Shown here: piece by piece, positions 16,017 to 24,132 of the stretch
Position numbering within the stretch: position 1 is the stretch's first letter
Layout of the letters: each line of letters begins with the position of its first letter
NCBI GenBank assembly: GCA_041605955.1
Contig: JBFIXI010000030.1
Location: forward strand, 1-43,719
DNA: 43,719 bases
Origin: JAHEJX01 sp041605955
GTDB lineage: Bacteria > Actinomycetota > Acidimicrobiia > Spongiisociales > UBA5794
Reading direction: 5' to 3'
The notes under the pieces: generated by a model
Told to the model about the DNA's origin: nothing
The model's input: only the letters and a program-made list of their open reading frames with translations
Database searches by the model: none
Translations under genes and position numbers: made by a program

Positions 16017-17063
16017 TCAGGCGCCGAGCATCTCGAGGGCTTCGGTGGCTCCCCACTCACGATCGCGATCGATCGGGCCGGAGAGTCCGGGCCGGCGACA
16101 CGCGTAGGCCGCCTCAACCAGCGTCTGCAAGGCATGCACCAGATTGCGCAGCGCCGGGGGAAGCGGGAAGTACTCGTCCTCACGGGTCACTCGCACCACT
16201 TCGACGCCACTGCTCGGATCTAGCCGGGCTATCACCGCCTGCACGCGCTGATCCGGGGCGCTGGCGCCCGCGGTCACTCCCACCACCGAGTGGCCGGTCA
16301 GCCACTCGTCGCGAATGTCGGCCGCATCGTCGATACGGTGCGCCTCTGCTCCCGCGTTGCGGGCGACGCGCACCAGAGCCTGGGTGTTGGAGCTGTTCTC
16401 TGAGCCAACCACCAGCACGAGAGATGCCTTCTCGCACAATTGTTGAACGGCTTGCTGGCGGTTGGTGGTGGCGTAGCAGAGGTCGCTCTTGCGTGAGGTG
16501 TGCACCGACTCATACTGGCGGCGGGCGTCGTCGAGCACTCCCTCCCACTCGTACATCCCGAGCGTGGTCTGGGCCAGCAGGGCAACCCGGGAGGGATCGG
16601 CCGGCTTGAAGTCGCCGAGCCCCTGGTCGGGGTCAACCAGCGTTACCGCGTTGGGCGCTTGCGCTACGGCCCCCAACGCCTCGTCGTGGCCCTCGTGTCC
16701 AACGTAGAGGATGTCGTAGCCCTTGGCGGCGGCTCGCTTCACCTCGTGATGGACCTTGGTGACGAGTGGGCAGACGGCATCGACCATCACCGCGGAATGG
16801 CCGCCTGCCGTCGCCACCACCTCGGGAGCCGAGCCGTGTGCCGACAACATGACCACACTGTCTTCCGGCACGGCATCAATGTCGTCGACGAACACCACGC
16901 CGGCTTGCTCGAAGACACGAACAACGGCCGCGTTGTGCACGATCTCGTGGTAGCAGTAGACGGGCGGCGCAAACACGCGCACCATCCAGGTGAGGGCCTT
17001 GATGGCCATCTCCACACCCGCACAGAACCCCCGCGGCGCGGCGAGCATCACTCGTTCCGTCAT
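16017..17063 (-). CDS. ispH: 4-hydroxy-3-methylbut-2-enyl diphosphate reductase
   Basis: A 348-residue [4Fe-4S] enzyme that makes IPP and DMAPP in the last step of the MEP isoprenoid pathway. The three cluster cysteines are in PRGFCAGVEMAI (C14), DAVCPLVTKVHHE and KSDLCYATTNRQQAV. The conserved YCYHEIVHNAAVV and GSENSSNTQALVRVA substrate motifs are present. I chose ATG 17063 because the family begins immediately before RGFCAGV and a TACCAT element precedes it by 6 nt. It runs opposite to its neighbours. In many firmicutes ispH sits near cmk and der, so its presence between them here may reflect an old cluster later broken up. Confidence 0.95.
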   Translation of the reverse strand: MTERVMLAAPRGFCAGVEMAIKALTWMVRVFAPPVYCYHEIVHNAAVVRVFEQAGVVFVDDIDAVPEDSVVMLSAHGSAPEVVATAGGHSAVMVDAVCPLVTKVHHEVKRAAAKGYDILYVGHEGHDEALGAVAQAPNAVTLVDPDQGLGDFKPADPSRVALLAQTTLGMYEWEGVLDDARRQYESVHTSRKSDLCYATTNRQQAVQQLCEKASLVLVVGSENSSNTQALVRVARNAGAEAHRIDDAADIRDEWLTGHSVVGVTAGASAPDQRVQAVIARLDPSSGVEVVRVTREDEYFPLPPALRNLVHALQTLVEAAYACRRPGLSGPIDRDREWGATEALEMLGA

Positions 17064-17069
17064 GGGTGA

Positions 17070-17075
17070 ATGGTA
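17070..17075 (-). promoter_or_regulatory. -10 element TACCAT, leaderless promoter of ispH
   Basis: On the minus strand TACCAT is followed by 6 nt (TCACCC) and the ispH ATG. The spacing is the same as in the other leaderless candidates. Confidence 0.55.
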
Positions 17076-17113
17076 GGCACCGGTGCGACCGAACCCTGAG
17101 CTGGGGTCGTCCG

Positions 17114-19033
17114 TTATCGGTTGCCGACACACTCCAGACAGCCGACCGCCGGGAGGGACTGCAATTCGATGGCCAAGTCACCCATTGTGGCGTCGAGATC
17201 GTACGCCCCGGCCGGGGTCTGGCGGGAGAGAATCGCAATGTCCTGGATCTGCCAATGACCGTCGTAAGGGTCATTGCCGCGGAAGTCTACCCGAGTAGTT
17301 CCCGCCGGCACCGGCATCGAGTAGTTCTTGTAGCGCCAGTTGTGGATCTCTCGGTTGTGCTGCGTGACTGCCGGCTGCCAGCTCAGGCCGTTGTCGAAGC
17401 TGACCTCGAGGTCGAAGCCGACTCCCGTGAACTGGAGTTGGGCCCGGGCCGGGGCCGGAGAGGCGAACGTCACGAAAGACGGGCTGGAGTCGTCGACGTG
17501 GCGTCGATCGGCTGCCAACGCTGTGATCGGTTCCGCCGGGGCCATGTAGATGTTGTCCCAGTGCCACGTGTTGGGACCGACCCCGCATCCTTCACAGTCG
17601 AACACGTCGTACGAGTTGTGCCCGAACTGCACAACGCCTTTGTCGAACGGCAGGCCTCCGGGAATTTCCTCCGATATCCAGTAGAAGGGCACGTCGGGCA
17701 TGCCGACGATGATGTGGTCCTGGGTGATGCGAATTTCGAACTTCGATCGGACCGTCGGCGACGGTGTGAGGAAGTCTTCGTAGCCGATCCACTCGACGGG
17801 CCCGTCGATCTGCAGCTCATTGAAGTTGCGATGGACTTCCACGTCGAACGAACCGGTGTCGGTGAACGACTTGAGCGCAACCACAACGCCGTTCTTCGGC
17901 GGGCCCTGCAACGTGGGGCGATCCTGGACCGGAATCCGCTGCAGGTCGGCGTACGGTGTGATCCACACTTCGAACCAATCCCGCTTGGAACGGCGCAGCG
18001 TCGATACGTCGAATTGAATTACGGCCTCGTCGGCGGAGAAGTCGAGTATGGCGTTGGGCGAAAACATGCTGACGGCGTAGTTGTCCAGATGGCTGGCGCC
18101 GGAGCTGATCGCAGTCATCATGTGGCCGTGGCACCGGTACTGGGCGTCGGCGTACTGGGTGACGGTGTGGCGGGCGGGAGGCCCGGCACAGTCGGCACCG
18201 TGGTCGGCTTGCATCGAGGCCAGCGTGTCGCGAGTCGAACCGATCCGCGAGTTCGTCGAGACCGTGATCGTGTCGTTGGACTTGAACGGGGTGGGTGAGG
18301 CAGGCTCACCGTCGAAGGTCTCGAGGAAGACGGGGCCCTCGCACGGGTCGTTGCGAGTGGCCGAATAGCAGTCGTCCCAGTCGGGCCCTCCCCAGGCTTT
18401 GTCGGGGCCTTTGCCACCATCGAGCAGGTCCTCGCCCCGATTTCCGTAGAGCTTGTCGATGCCGTCGCCCCCGATCAGGTTGTCGTGCCCCCGGCCACCG
18501 ACCAGCTTGTCATTGCCGCCGGAGCCGCGCAGAGTATCGCTGCCGCTGCCCCCGTGGAGCTGGTCGGCGCCACTCTCGCCGCGTATGACGTCGGGTCCGT
18601 CACCGCCGTTGAGCACGTCGTCGCCGTCGCTGCCTCGAATCGAGTCGGCCCCGGTGCCACCTTCCACGGTGTCGGTGCCGGTGCCGGCCAGGATCGAGTC
18701 GTCTCCGCCGTTCCCGAAGATGGCATCGTTGCCGTCCTGTCCGAACAGCCGATCGTTGCCATCGCCGCCGCGTACGGTGTCATTGCCAGCACCGGCGCAG
18801 ATGAGATCGTCACCCCCCAATCCGTTGATCACGTCGTTGCCCCCGAACCCGTGGATCACGTCGCGTCCTGCCGTCCCCGTCAGCGTGTCACTGCCTGGGG
18901 TGCCGGCGAGCGTGATGGTCTCGCCATCACATCTGGCGGCGGCTACCGCTCCCGCTGGGGGAATCGCCAGGAAGCTGCCTATCAACCAGATGGCGGCGAA
19001 CAAACGCAACGAACGATGCTTGGGTGCAGCCAT
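17114..19033 (-). CDS. secreted RTX-type calcium-binding protein with C-terminal beta-rich region
   Basis: A 639-residue exported protein. Residues 1-32 form a Sec signal peptide (KHRSLRLFAAIWLIGSFLA, then AGAVAAA). About 19 tandem nonapeptides of the form GGxGxDxux fill residues 35-205, the calcium-binding RTX beta-roll. The following 430 residues are beta-rich with aromatic repeats (EWIGYEDFLTPSPTVRSKFE, IIVGMPDVPFYWISEE) and resemble a laminin-G/concanavalin-like fold, with a final Cys pair in VGCLECVGNR. GGAAAG precedes ATG 19033. Classical RTX proteins leave by a type I system using a C-terminal signal; here the signal is N-terminal and no type I genes are nearby. Adhesion or surface structure is plausible; no catalytic motif was seen. 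Confidence 0.8.
   Translation of the reverse strand: MAAPKHRSLRLFAAIWLIGSFLAIPPAGAVAAARCDGETITLAGTPGSDTLTGTAGRDVIHGFGGNDVINGLGGDDLICAGAGNDTVRGGDGNDRLFGQDGNDAIFGNGGDDSILAGTGTDTVEGGTGADSIRGSDGDDVLNGGDGPDVIRGESGADQLHGGSGSDTLRGSGGNDKLVGGRGHDNLIGGDGIDKLYGNRGEDLLDGGKGPDKAWGGPDWDDCYSATRNDPCEGPVFLETFDGEPASPTPFKSNDTITVSTNSRIGSTRDTLASMQADHGADCAGPPARHTVTQYADAQYRCHGHMMTAISSGASHLDNYAVSMFSPNAILDFSADEAVIQFDVSTLRRSKRDWFEVWITPYADLQRIPVQDRPTLQGPPKNGVVVALKSFTDTGSFDVEVHRNFNELQIDGPVEWIGYEDFLTPSPTVRSKFEIRITQDHIIVGMPDVPFYWISEEIPGGLPFDKGVVQFGHNSYDVFDCEGCGVGPNTWHWDNIYMAPAEPITALAADRRHVDDSSPSFVTFASPAPARAQLQFTGVGFDLEVSFDNGLSWQPAVTQHNREIHNWRYKNYSMPVPAGTTRVDFRGNDPYDGHWQIQDIAILSRQTPAGAYDLDATMGDLAIELQSLPAVGCLECVGNR
18420..18930 (-). 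repeat. tandem 27-bp repeats encoding RTX nonapeptides
   Basis: About 19 consecutive degenerate 27-bp units encode the GGxGxD nonapeptides of the RTX protein. The repeat is at coding level; it is not a CRISPR because there are no unique spacers and the units are contiguous and diverged. Confidence 0.85.
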
Positions 19034-19105
19034 GTACTTCTTTCCTGCGATCGCGGAACGCACCACGCGAGACACTGGCCTTCCACCACCCAAAGCAGCC
19101 TTAAG

Positions 19106-19135
19106 AACACTACAAGTGTTGGCGAGGGTTGTGAA
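19106..19135 (-). promoter_or_regulatory. RTX gene promoter with palindromic operator candidate
   Basis: On the minus strand TTCACA (19135-19130) is separated by 17 nt from TAGTGT (19112-19107), a good sigma-70-type pair about 75 nt upstream of the RTX start codon. A perfect palindrome, AACACT-ACA-AGTGTT (19106-19120), covers the -10 box, so a dimeric repressor could act there. The next gene to the right is divergent. Confidence 0.5.
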
Positions 19136-19228
19136 GGGGGGCCGTCTAGGCCGTGACGGCCTGGGGAGACCTGACTAACGCAACCCGACTCATCAACCCG
19201 GAGGGCAATCCAGCCAAACGCACCCCGT

Positions 19229-19234
19229 TAGAAT
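19229..19234 (+). promoter_or_regulatory. -10 element TAGAAT upstream of the DUF512 gene
   Basis: TAGAAT lies 11 nt before ATG 19246, implying a leader of about 4-5 nt. There is no binding site. Confidence 0.4.
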
Positions 19235-19245
19235 TCGCTCTTCTC

Positions 19246-20631
19246 ATGTCTCACCCGACGATTCTCGAAGTCGAGCCGGGCTCGCCCGCGGCTCGAGCCG
19301 GCCTCAGCAGTGGCGACGAGCTGCTGACGCTCAACGGAGTCGCCCCGTCTGACGTCATCGAGTATCAGCAGCTGGTCGATGAGGACGCTCTCGATTTGGA
19401 GCTGGTTCGGGCGGGAGCTCCGCTGCGGATCGTCATCGAGAAAGACCCGGGCCAGCCGCTCGGCATCCGGCTCAACAAGTCGATCTTCGATCGAGTTCAG
19501 ACCTGCGACAACCACTGCGAGTTCTGTTTCATCTACCAGCTGCCGCCGGGCATGCGCCAGTCGCTGTATCTCAAGGACGACGACTACCGGCTGTCGTTCC
19601 TCTACGGCAACTTCACCACGTTGACCCGGTTCACCGAGCTCGATCTCTCTCGTGTCGTCGAGGAGCGGCTTGGGCCCCTCTATGTGTCGATCCACGCAAC
19701 CGATCCCGAGATACGCGCCGCGATGTTGCGCAATCCGCGGGGAGCCACCAGCTTGCGATGGCTGCGCGGGCTGCTCCACCACGGTGTGGTCGTACACGGC
19801 CAGATCGTGTTGTGCCCTGGAGTCAACAACGCCGCCGTTCTGGATCGAACCTGTGCCGAGATCGTGGCCCGCTATCGGTCACTGGCCTCCGTCGGCATCG
19901 TGCCGCTCGGCGTGTCCCGATACTCGACGGCGGCGTCGCTCCGACCCCACGATCCGGCGACCGCCGCGGCCGACGTGGACGTAATCGAAACGTGGCAAGA
20001 GCGGGCACTGGAGACGATCGGGCGGCGCCTCTTCCAGGCCTCGGACGAGCTGTATCTGATGGCCGGCCGGGAGCTACCGAGCACCGCCACCTACGAGGGC
20101 TTTCCTCAGCACGAGAACGGGATCGGGATGATTCGCGCCTTCCACGACGAGATCGAACGTATGGAGGCGGGGGGCCATACGGGCTCTCCCGTCGTCACCG
20201 GAGAATGGCGCACGATCGCCGCCGCCCCGGCGACTGGCTATCGGGCCCCAAACGTGAGCAACCGCCGGCCCCAGGTGGCCGGATCAGATCCCGTGGTGTT
20301 GGTGACGGGGGAATACGGGGCCAGGGCGCTTGCGCCTGTCTTGTCACGGCTGGGGGCGCTGGCCGGGCGCCGGCTGCGGATCCTCGAAGTGGCCAACGAG
20401 TTCTTCGGCGGCAACGTGGCCGTGGCCGGGCTGCTGGTGGGTGACGACGTCGGCCGCGCCGTTCGAGCCGACCCCGGGCCGGCCGCCGCCTACTTGATTC
20501 CCGACGTAGCCCTCAAGGGCGACGTGTTCCTCGACGACGTGACGCTCGCCGCCGCCGGTCAGGGGGCGAAAGCGCCGCTCATTCCGGTAGCGCCGTCTGC
20601 CGAGGCCCTCGTGACGGCGCTCGCCCCGTGA
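19246..20631 (+). CDS. PDZ-radical SAM-DUF512 protein
   Basis: A 461-residue protein of the DUF512/COG1625 family. Residues 1-70 form a PDZ-like domain (ILEVEPGSPAARAGLSSGDELLTLNG). The radical-SAM-like cluster motif is CDNHCEFCFIYQLP, a CxxxCxxC. The region YRLSFLYGNFTTLTRF and SIHATDPEIRAAMLRNP follow, and the C-terminal DUF512 part contains NEFFGGNVAVAGLLVG. I chose ATG 19246 because the PDZ domain begins there; the frame opens 31 codons earlier without coding character. Its stop overlaps der by 4 nt (GTGA). DUF512 genes are commonly next to der in firmicutes, so a link to ribosome assembly has been guessed, but the reaction is unknown. Confidence 0.88.
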   Translation: MSHPTILEVEPGSPAARAGLSSGDELLTLNGVAPSDVIEYQQLVDEDALDLELVRAGAPLRIVIEKDPGQPLGIRLNKSIFDRVQTCDNHCEFCFIYQLPPGMRQSLYLKDDDYRLSFLYGNFTTLTRFTELDLSRVVEERLGPLYVSIHATDPEIRAAMLRNPRGATSLRWLRGLLHHGVVVHGQIVLCPGVNNAAVLDRTCAEIVARYRSLASVGIVPLGVSRYSTAASLRPHDPATAAADVDVIETWQERALETIGRRLFQASDELYLMAGRELPSTATYEGFPQHENGIGMIRAFHDEIERMEAGGHTGSPVVTGEWRTIAAAPATGYRAPNVSNRRPQVAGSDPVVLVTGEYGARALAPVLSRLGALAGRRLRILEVANEFFGGNVAVAGLLVGDDVGRAVRADPGPAAAYLIPDVALKGDVFLDDVTLAAAGQGAKAPLIPVAPSAEALVTALAP

Positions 20632-21959
20632 GCCGCCTGCCCGTCGTTGCCGTCCTGGGGAGGCCCAACGTGGGCAAATCCACCCTGGTCAACCGCATCG
20701 TGCGGCGCAAAGCGGCCGTCGTCGACGAGCAGGCGGGAGTGACCCGAGATCGCCGCGAGTTCGAAGCGGAATGGAACGGGCGCCGCTTTCTCCTCGTGGA
20801 CACCGGGGGCTGGGAGTTGAGCCCTGGCGAGGAGCTGACCGCAGGGATCCGCGCCCAAGCGGAGGCCGCGGTCAGCGGAGCCGATGCGGTGGTTTTCGTT
20901 ACCGATGCCACGACCGCCCTCACCGATGACGATCAGGGAGTGGCCCGGTTGCTGCTCAAGTCGGGAATTCCGTACCTGTTCGTTGCCAACAAGGTGGACT
21001 CGCCGAAGCGGGACAGGGACATCGATGAGCTGTGGACGCTGGGACTGGGCGAGGCGATACCCCTGAGCGCCCTACATGGGCGGGGCACCGGCGACTTTCT
21101 CGATGCTCTGGTGAACCTGCTGCCGCCGGAGGAAGACGTTGCCGACCTCGAGTACGTCGCTTCGCTGGCGATCATCGGGCGCCCCAACGTGGGCAAGTCG
21201 ACGTTGCTCAACAAGCTCGCCGGTGAAGAGCGGGTGTTGGTGTCAGAGGTCCCCGGCACGACGCGCGATCCGATCAACCTGATCGTGGAGCTCGACGGCG
21301 AGCCCTTCGAGGTGATCGACACCGCCGGGATCAAGCGGCGGACCCGCATCAAGGACGACGTGGAGTACTACTCGACCCTGCGGGCCAAGGAGACGGTGCG
21401 CGACGCTGATGTGGCGCTGCTGATGATCGACGGCCAGCGAGGGGCCACCCACCAGGAGCAGCGGATTGCCGAAGAGCTGGCCGACGCCGGCGTCGGCTTG
21501 ATCCTCCTGCTCAACAAGTGGGATGACCTGACGGAAGAGCAGCGGCTGCACACCGAGGACAGCGTCGCCGATCGGCTCGCCTTCGTCTCCTGGGCGCCGG
21601 TACTGCGGATGTCGGCCAAGACCGGGGCCCGGATTCACCGGTTGCCCAAGGCGGTGCGCGCGGTGATGGAGACTCGGCGGCAGCGCATCCCGACCACCGA
21701 GCTGAACCGGGCCATCCGACGCTGGCAGGAAGCACATCCACCCCCGATGCGCAAAGGAAAGCGGGCACGCATCATCTACGCGACCCAAGCGAGCACCGAG
21801 CCGCCCACCTTCGTCCTGTTCGTGCGGGGCGGCGATCTGGGACCGGATTACCTACGATTCCTGGAGAACCGGATCCGGGCCGAGTACGACTTCACCGGTA
21901 CGCCGCTGCGGCTGCGGACCCGGCGGCGTCACCGTCGCCCGGAGCACGAGAACGACTGA
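20628..21959 (+). CDS. der: ribosome-assembly GTPase Der (EngA)
   Basis: A 443-residue GTPase with two tandem G domains, needed for 50S subunit maturation. The first P-loop GRPNVGKSTLV is at residue 11, with DTGGWE and NKVD. The second P-loop GRPNVGKSTLL is near residue 184, with DTAGIKRRTRI and NKWDDL. The C-terminal KH-like domain covers about residues 355-440 and ends in basic residues. GTG 20628 overlaps the DUF512 stop. In mycobacteria der directly follows cmk. Confidence 0.96.
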   Translation: MSRLPVVAVLGRPNVGKSTLVNRIVRRKAAVVDEQAGVTRDRREFEAEWNGRRFLLVDTGGWELSPGEELTAGIRAQAEAAVSGADAVVFVTDATTALTDDDQGVARLLLKSGIPYLFVANKVDSPKRDRDIDELWTLGLGEAIPLSALHGRGTGDFLDALVNLLPPEEDVADLEYVASLAIIGRPNVGKSTLLNKLAGEERVLVSEVPGTTRDPINLIVELDGEPFEVIDTAGIKRRTRIKDDVEYYSTLRAKETVRDADVALLMIDGQRGATHQEQRIAEELADAGVGLILLLNKWDDLTEEQRLHTEDSVADRLAFVSWAPVLRMSAKTGARIHRLPKAVRAVMETRRQRIPTTELNRAIRRWQEAHPPPMRKGKRARIIYATQASTEPPTFVLFVRGGDLGPDYLRFLENRIRAEYDFTGTPLRLRTRRRHRRPEHEND

Positions 21960-21966
21960 TGAAACG

Positions 21967-23502
21967 ATGAGCGAACACAACCAGCGAGAGCGCTTCCGCG
22001 ACGCTGCCAAACTCGCCCGCGAGGGCGGCCCGGCCAGGTATCACGCCAAGCTCAAGGACCAGGGCAAGCTTTTCGTGCGGGACCGGGTGGATCTGTTGTG
22101 CGACCCGGGGAGCTTCGTCGAGGACGGCCTGCTGGCCAATGCGGGCGCCGAAGAGCTGGCCGCCGACGCCGTGGTGACGGGGCGGGGCACGGTGGATGGG
22201 CGGCCCGCCGTCATCATCGCCAATGACCCCACCGTCAAGGCCGGCAGCTGGGGTCGTTTGACGGTGGAGAAGATCATCCGGGCGCTCGAGGCGGCCTATG
22301 ACGAGCTGCTGCCGGTCTTCTACCTCGTCGACTCTGCAGGGGCGCGTATCACCGATCAGGTGGAGCTGTTTCCGGGACGGCGGGGTGCCGGCAAGATCTT
22401 CTACAACCAGGTGCGCCTGTCGGGTCGAGTGCCCCAGATCTGCTGTCTGTTCGGGCCGTCGGCCGCGGGCGGCGCCTACATTCCCTCGTTTTGCGACGTG
22501 GTGATCATGGTGGACGGGCGAGCCTCCATGTACCTGGGATCGCCCCGTATGGCCCAGATGGTGATCGGGGAGGAAACCACGCTCGAGGAGATGGGCGGGG
22601 CCCGTATGCATTGTGAGGTGTCGGGATGTGGCGATGCCCTCGTGCCCAGCGATGAGGAGGCGATTTGGTGGGCGCGCTCCTACTTCTCCTATGTAGCCGA
22701 CCACTACCGGGTGCTGCCGCCGGAGTTCGCCGCCGCCGGCCCGGACCCGGATCACGACGCCGCGACTGCAGTGCCCGACGATCCCAAAGCCGGATACGAC
22801 ATGATGGCGCTCATCGGCGCCATCGTCGACGAGGACAGCGTGCTTCAAGTCAAGGAGCTGTACGCCCCCGAAGTGATCACCGCCCTGGCGCGCCTGGACG
22901 GGAAGTCGGTCGGCATCGTGGCCAGCCAGCCGAACCATCTCGGTGGGGTGCTCTTCGTCGATTCGGCGGACAAGGCAGCCCGTTTCATCTGGCTGTGCGA
23001 CGCTTTCAACATCCCGCTGATCTTCCTCGCCGACGTGCCCGGATTCATGATCGGCACCGAGGTCGAGCGGCAGGGCATCATTCGCTCCGGCGCCAAGATG
23101 CTGACGGCGATCGCTGAGGCCACCGTGCCGCGGATCGCGGTGATCGTGCGCAAGGCCTATGGAGCCGGCTTGTACGCCTTTTCCGGTCCCGGACTGCGTC
23201 CGGAAGCGACGCTTGCATTGCCGACCGCCGAGATTGCGGTAATGGGACCGGAGGCGGCCATCAACGCCGTCTACTACAACAAGATTCAGGAGCTGGATGA
23301 GTCGGAGCGTGAGGCCTTCGTAGCCGAACGGCGGGCCGAGTATTCAGAGGACGTCGATCTGCTCCATCTCAGTGCCGAGCTGGTGGTCGACGCAGTGGTC
23401 CAGCCCGAGGATCTCCGCCAGGAGCTGATAACCCGGCTGGCCATGGCGAGCCGCAAGACCCGCTCGTTCTCCGACCGCCGCCATGGCGTGCCCCCGGTCT
23501 AG
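21967..23502 (+). CDS. acyl-CoA carboxylase beta (carboxyltransferase) subunit
   Basis: A 511-residue carboxyltransferase subunit of the acyl-CoA carboxylase family, which moves CO2 from carboxybiotin to an acyl-CoA such as propionyl-, acetyl- or methylcrotonyl-CoA. The N-domain motifs LVDSAGARITDQVELFPGRRGAG and GPSAAGGAYIPSFCDVVIMV form the oxyanion loop. The C-domain has FLADVPGFMIGTEVERQGIIR and RKAYGAGLYAFSG. The retained GG and AG backbone loops indicate an active enzyme. GARITDQVELF, with a long acyl pocket, is closest in my memory to methylcrotonyl- or geranyl-type subunits, but this is weak. No biotin carboxylase gene is in the window, so the partner alpha subunit must be elsewhere. 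Confidence 0.9.
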   Translation: MSEHNQRERFRDAAKLAREGGPARYHAKLKDQGKLFVRDRVDLLCDPGSFVEDGLLANAGAEELAADAVVTGRGTVDGRPAVIIANDPTVKAGSWGRLTVEKIIRALEAAYDELLPVFYLVDSAGARITDQVELFPGRRGAGKIFYNQVRLSGRVPQICCLFGPSAAGGAYIPSFCDVVIMVDGRASMYLGSPRMAQMVIGEETTLEEMGGARMHCEVSGCGDALVPSDEEAIWWARSYFSYVADHYRVLPPEFAAAGPDPDHDAATAVPDDPKAGYDMMALIGAIVDEDSVLQVKELYAPEVITALARLDGKSVGIVASQPNHLGGVLFVDSADKAARFIWLCDAFNIPLIFLADVPGFMIGTEVERQGIIRSGAKMLTAIAEATVPRIAVIVRKAYGAGLYAFSGPGLRPEATLALPTAEIAVMGPEAAINAVYYNKIQELDESEREAFVAERRAEYSEDVDLLHLSAELVVDAVVQPEDLRQELITRLAMASRKTRSFSDRRHGVPPV

Positions 23503-23811
23503 ATGAGCGACGACTCGCGTTCGGACGCTCCCGACGAACCGGCTGGCTGGCTTCCGCGTCCTGCGGCACCCACCCAAGGCGGCGCCGATGCCGCCCACGT
23601 CAGCGGGACCCCGGTGAACGGCGCCCCAAAGAACGGTGAGCTGGTCGACGGAGAGCTCGTCAACGGGGCGCACTTCGGCGGCGATCAATCATCCGGAGAC
23701 GAAGAGCTCTCCTGGCCCGTCGGTTTCATGATTCTGTTGATCTTGGCCGCTCTGTATCTGGGCTGGCGCTTGATTCAGCTCCTGGGCCGCCTCGTGGAGT
23801 TCCTCGCCTGA
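23503..23811 (+). CDS. small tail-anchored membrane protein
   Basis: A 102-residue protein that I do not recognise. Residues 1-70 are hydrophilic and low in complexity, with an NG-rich stretch (VNGAPKNGELVDGELVNG). A single transmembrane helix lies at the C-terminus, VGFMILLILAALYLGWRLIQLL, so it would be tail-anchored with its N-terminus in the cytosol. ATG 23503 follows the stop of the carboxylase gene directly, so the two are co-translated. Actinobacterial carboxylases have a small epsilon subunit, but those are soluble, so this is probably not one. Confidence 0.6.
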   Translation: MSDDSRSDAPDEPAGWLPRPAAPTQGGADAAHVSGTPVNGAPKNGELVDGELVNGAHFGGDQSSGDEELSWPVGFMILLILAALYLGWRLIQLLGRLVEFLA

Positions 23812-23812
23812 A

Positions 23813-23867
23813 TGCGTCGAGTGTGCTTGCAGGCGTGCATAACCGGCTTCCAAGCACACTCGACGCA
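23813..23867. repeat. perfect 17-bp inverted repeat with 21-nt loop
   Basis: TGCGTCGAGTGTGCTTG (23813-23829) and its exact reverse complement (23851-23867) flank a 21-nt loop. The sequence starts just after the membrane-protein stop and ends 47 nt before the tRNA-Pro. It could be a terminator, but there is no T-tract and the stem is unusually long and not especially GC-rich at its base. A dispersed palindromic element (REP/MITE-like) is the alternative. Confidence 0.85.
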
Positions 23868-23914
23868 GTTGATCGACCCCCGGGTCCCTCGCGTCTGCAA
23901 GAATCGGGCGAACA

Positions 23915-23988
23915 CGGGCTGTGGCGCAGCTTGGCAGCGCGCTTGACTGGGGGTCAAGAGGTCGCCGGTTCAAATCCGGCCAGCCCGA
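23915..23988 (+). tRNA. tRNA-Pro (anticodon GGG)
   Basis: A full cloverleaf of 74 nt. The acceptor arm CGGGCTG pairs with CAGCCCG (23981-23987), with discriminator A. The anticodon arm has stem CTTGA/TCAAG and a loop CTGGGGG, which gives anticodon GGG for proline CCC codons. The T arm is GCCGG TTCAAAT CCGGC. The 3' CCA is not encoded. The tRNA lies alone, with a 17-bp inverted repeat upstream and a strong hairpin just downstream. Confidence 0.97.
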
Positions 23989-23993
23989 CTAGC

Positions 23994-24019
23994 GGAACCC
24001 CGGCACACGCTGGGGTTCC
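23994..24019 (+). terminator. hairpin downstream of tRNA-Pro
   Basis: GGAACCCC (23994-24001) pairs perfectly with GGGGTTCC (24012-24019) across a 10-nt loop, beginning 6 nt after the tRNA. It is probably the tRNA terminator although no T-tract follows. Confidence 0.6.
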
Positions 24020-24132
24020 ATCGCGTCAATGGGAGACCTTCGCCGACCACGCCTGCTGCACGACCGGCTCGGTGATAGGGTTCCGCACCCCTGAGGCCGA
24101 GGAGCGGTTCCTGCGCCTGGAGAGGAGGAGGA

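Noticed and set aside
17066..18298. 410-codon plus-strand open frame opposite the RTX gene
   Set aside because: It shows no motifs and is Arg/Val/Asp-rich, whereas the minus frame has a signal peptide and RTX repeats.
18420..18930. CRISPR-like regular repeats
   Set aside because: The units are contiguous, diverged and encode calcium-binding nonapeptides; no spacers.
23915..23988. tRNA-Pro as integration site with direct att repeats
   Set aside because: I found no second copy of the tRNA 3' end in the window, and no integrase lies nearby.
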